From NCBI RefSeq assembly GCF_041321145.1, contig NZ_JBGGWA010000016.1:73875-137874 (forward strand): a stretch of 64,000 nucleotides of DNA. The letters are read 5' to 3'. Below the pieces are notes generated by a model that was not told the origin of the DNA, did not search any database, and worked only from the letters and a program-made list of their open reading frames with translations. Positions 62,498 through 64,000 of this stretch are shown in pieces (position 1 is the first letter of the stretch; every line of letters begins with the position of its first letter). The stretch is from Paraburkholderia sp041321145 (GTDB lineage Bacteria; Pseudomonadota; Gammaproteobacteria; Burkholderiales; Burkholderiaceae). Both the position numbers and the translations under genes were made by a program.

Positions 62498-63895
62498 ATG
62501 TCCCTGTTCCGCAAAAAAAGTGTCGAGCACATGATCGCCGCGAGCGCTCAGAACGCCGGCCTGAAGAAGGCGCTCGGTGCGCTCGATCTGACTTTCCTTG
62601 GCGTCGGCGCCATTATCGGCACCGGCATTTTCGTGCTGACCGGCACGGGTGCCGTCCAGGCCGGCCCGGCGCTGATGGTCTCCTTCCTGATTGCGGCGAT
62701 CGCCTGCGGCTTTGCGGCGCTCGCCTATGCCGAGTTCGCCTCGACGATTCCGGTCGCGGGTTCCATCTACACGTACTCGTACGCCACGCTCGGCGAGCTG
62801 GCCGCGTGGATCATCGGCTGGGACTTGATGCTCGAGTACGGGCTGGCCACGTCGGCGGTGTCGGTCGGCTGGTCGGGCTACCTGCAATCGCTGCTGTCGG
62901 GCTTCGGCGTGAGCTTGCCGGTCGCGCTGACGGCGGCGCCCGGCGCGTTGCCTGGGCAAGAGACATGGTTCAACCTGCCCGCCTTCCTCGTCATGATGGC
63001 GATCACAGCCCTGCTGTCGCTCGGCGTGCGCGAATCCGCGCGGATCAACAACATCATGGTGGCGATCAAGGTGATCGTGGTGCTGCTGGTGATCGGCGTG
63101 GGCGTTTTCCACGTTACGCCGGCCAACTGGCATCCGTTCATGCCGAACGGCTGGAACGGCGTGTTCGGCGCGGCGGCGGTGATGTTCTTCGCGTTCATCG
63201 GTTTCGATTCGGTGTCTTCCGCGGCGGAAGAGGTGAAGGATCCGAAGCGCGACTTGCCGATCGGAATCATTGCGTCGCTGGGCGTGTGCGCAGTGCTGTA
63301 CGTGGCGGTGGCGGCCGTGGTCACCGGTATCGTGCCGTCTGCGCAGTTCGCGAACATTTCGCATCCGGTTTCGTATGCATTGCAGGTAGCGGGGCAGAAG
63401 TGGGTCGCGGGCTTTATCGACCTGGGCGCCGTGCTGGGCATGCTGACCGTGATTCTGGTGATGGCTTATGGCCAGACGCGCGTGATCTTCGCGATGTCGC
63501 GCGATGGCTTGTTGCCCGCGAAGCTTTCCAAGGTGCATCCGCGGTTTGCCACGCCGTTCTTTACGACGTGGCTCGTGGGGATTTTCTTCGGCTTGATTGG
63601 CGCGCTGGTGCCGTTGAATGTGCTGGCCGAACTGATCAATATCGGCACGTTGGCCGCGTTTTCGATGGTGTCGATTGCGGTTCTCGTTTTGCGGAAAACG
63701 CATCCTGATTTGCCGCGGGCGTTTCGCTGCCCTGGCGTGCCGGTCTTGCCGGTGCTGGCTGTCGCTTCCTGCCTGTTTTTGATGGTTAATCTTCAGGCAG
63801 TGACCTGGGTGGCATTCGTGGTTTGGCTGCTCATCGGCATGGCCATCTATTTTGGCTATTCGCGCCGTCATTCGAAGTTGGCGCGGGCGCGCTGA
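62498..63895 (+). CDS. APC superfamily amino acid permease
   Basis: This 465-residue inner-membrane protein with 12 helices shows LDLTFLGVGAIIGTGIFVLT at the start, FFAFIGFDSVSSAAEEVKDP in the middle and SRDGLLPAKLSKVHPRFATP. Closest to the cationic amino acid transporter (CAT) group. ATG 62498 after GGAGACC. The remaining 105 bp to the window end contain no gene. Confidence 0.93.
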   Translation: MSLFRKKSVEHMIAASAQNAGLKKALGALDLTFLGVGAIIGTGIFVLTGTGAVQAGPALMVSFLIAAIACGFAALAYAEFASTIPVAGSIYTYSYATLGELAAWIIGWDLMLEYGLATSAVSVGWSGYLQSLLSGFGVSLPVALTAAPGALPGQETWFNLPAFLVMMAITALLSLGVRESARINNIMVAIKVIVVLLVIGVGVFHVTPANWHPFMPNGWNGVFGAAAVMFFAFIGFDSVSSAAEEVKDPKRDLPIGIIASLGVCAVLYVAVAAVVTGIVPSAQFANISHPVSYALQVAGQKWVAGFIDLGAVLGMLTVILVMAYGQTRVIFAMSRDGLLPAKLSKVHPRFATPFFTTWLVGIFFGLIGALVPLNVLAELINIGTLAAFSMVSIAVLVLRKTHPDLPRAFRCPGVPVLPVLAVASCLFLMVNLQAVTWVAFVVWLLIGMAIYFGYSRRHSKLARAR

Positions 63896-64000
63896 GGGGT
63901 TTGGGGTTTGGCCTTCCGCCGCGCTGCAGTAGCAGGTTTGTGTTTCTGATCCGTGGTTTTGGGGGATGCCTTGTTTTTTGCGGCGGCGCCTTTACTTGAA

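Noticed and set aside
62473..63708. 411-residue open frame over the amino acid permease
   Set aside because: Frame-shifted shadow of a clear APC permease.

Overview
The window is a high-GC betaproteobacterial chromosome segment. Its right-hand 35 kb carries a gene set typical of Burkholderiaceae (cytochrome c, BON lipoprotein, DiaA-like SIS protein, YraN, RsmI, RlpA; Bph3-type H-NS; a YtfQRT/YjfF-type sugar importer; Fpr). Paraburkholderia or Burkholderia is the best guess. This rests on reading the encoded proteins by eye; no database search was run.

Layout. (1) 1-3.9 kb: the tRNA-proximal end of an integrated element (element A), with a P4-type integrase, an unknown protein and an inovirus Gp2/YagK-like HUH protein. 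(2) 3.83-28.85 kb: a second element (element B, about 25 kb) bounded by perfect 47-bp direct repeats. The right repeat is the 3' end of a tRNA-Ala(CGC) gene and the left one lies between the two integrase genes, so two elements sit in tandem at one tRNA. (3) 28.9-64 kb: ordinary core chromosome.

Element B looks like an integrated plasmid. Next to the tRNA it has an AlpA-like regulator, a TrfA-like replication initiator and five 22-bp iterons with an origin-like stretch. Its middle (17.7-24 kb) keeps the end of an IncI/Dot-Icm-type transfer cluster (TraW-, TraX- and TraY/DotA-like proteins and a PilV-like pilin) without the rest of the machinery. Its left part (5.2-15.6 kb) is a cargo block almost entirely about nucleotides and bases: a YwgA-like protein plus HD phosphohydrolase behind a perfect LexA box; an operon of DUF6884/GIY-YIG-like protein, SIR2-nucleoside kinase fusion and nucleoside deoxyribosyltransferase; a DNA adenine methylase overlapping an OGG-type DNA glycosylase; and an operon of a small protein with a Gly/Ser-rich N-terminus, a PfkB kinase-deoxyribosyltransferase fusion and a QueC-like enzyme, preceded by repeated operator-like sequences. 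I read these as anti-phage modules. The QueC-like operon and the SIR2-kinase operon are the strongest candidates for undescribed systems.

The core region holds several small units: cytochrome c with the BON lipoprotein; MBL hydrolase with exonuclease; a LacI regulator with a sugar ABC transporter and a divergent aldose epimerase; a NarL-type two-component pair; and single metabolic and transport genes. A cupin/JmjC-like gene is interrupted by an in-frame TGA. Two minisatellites (11 bp x 7 and 13 bp x 6) lie beside genes. All coordinates of short sites were counted by hand.
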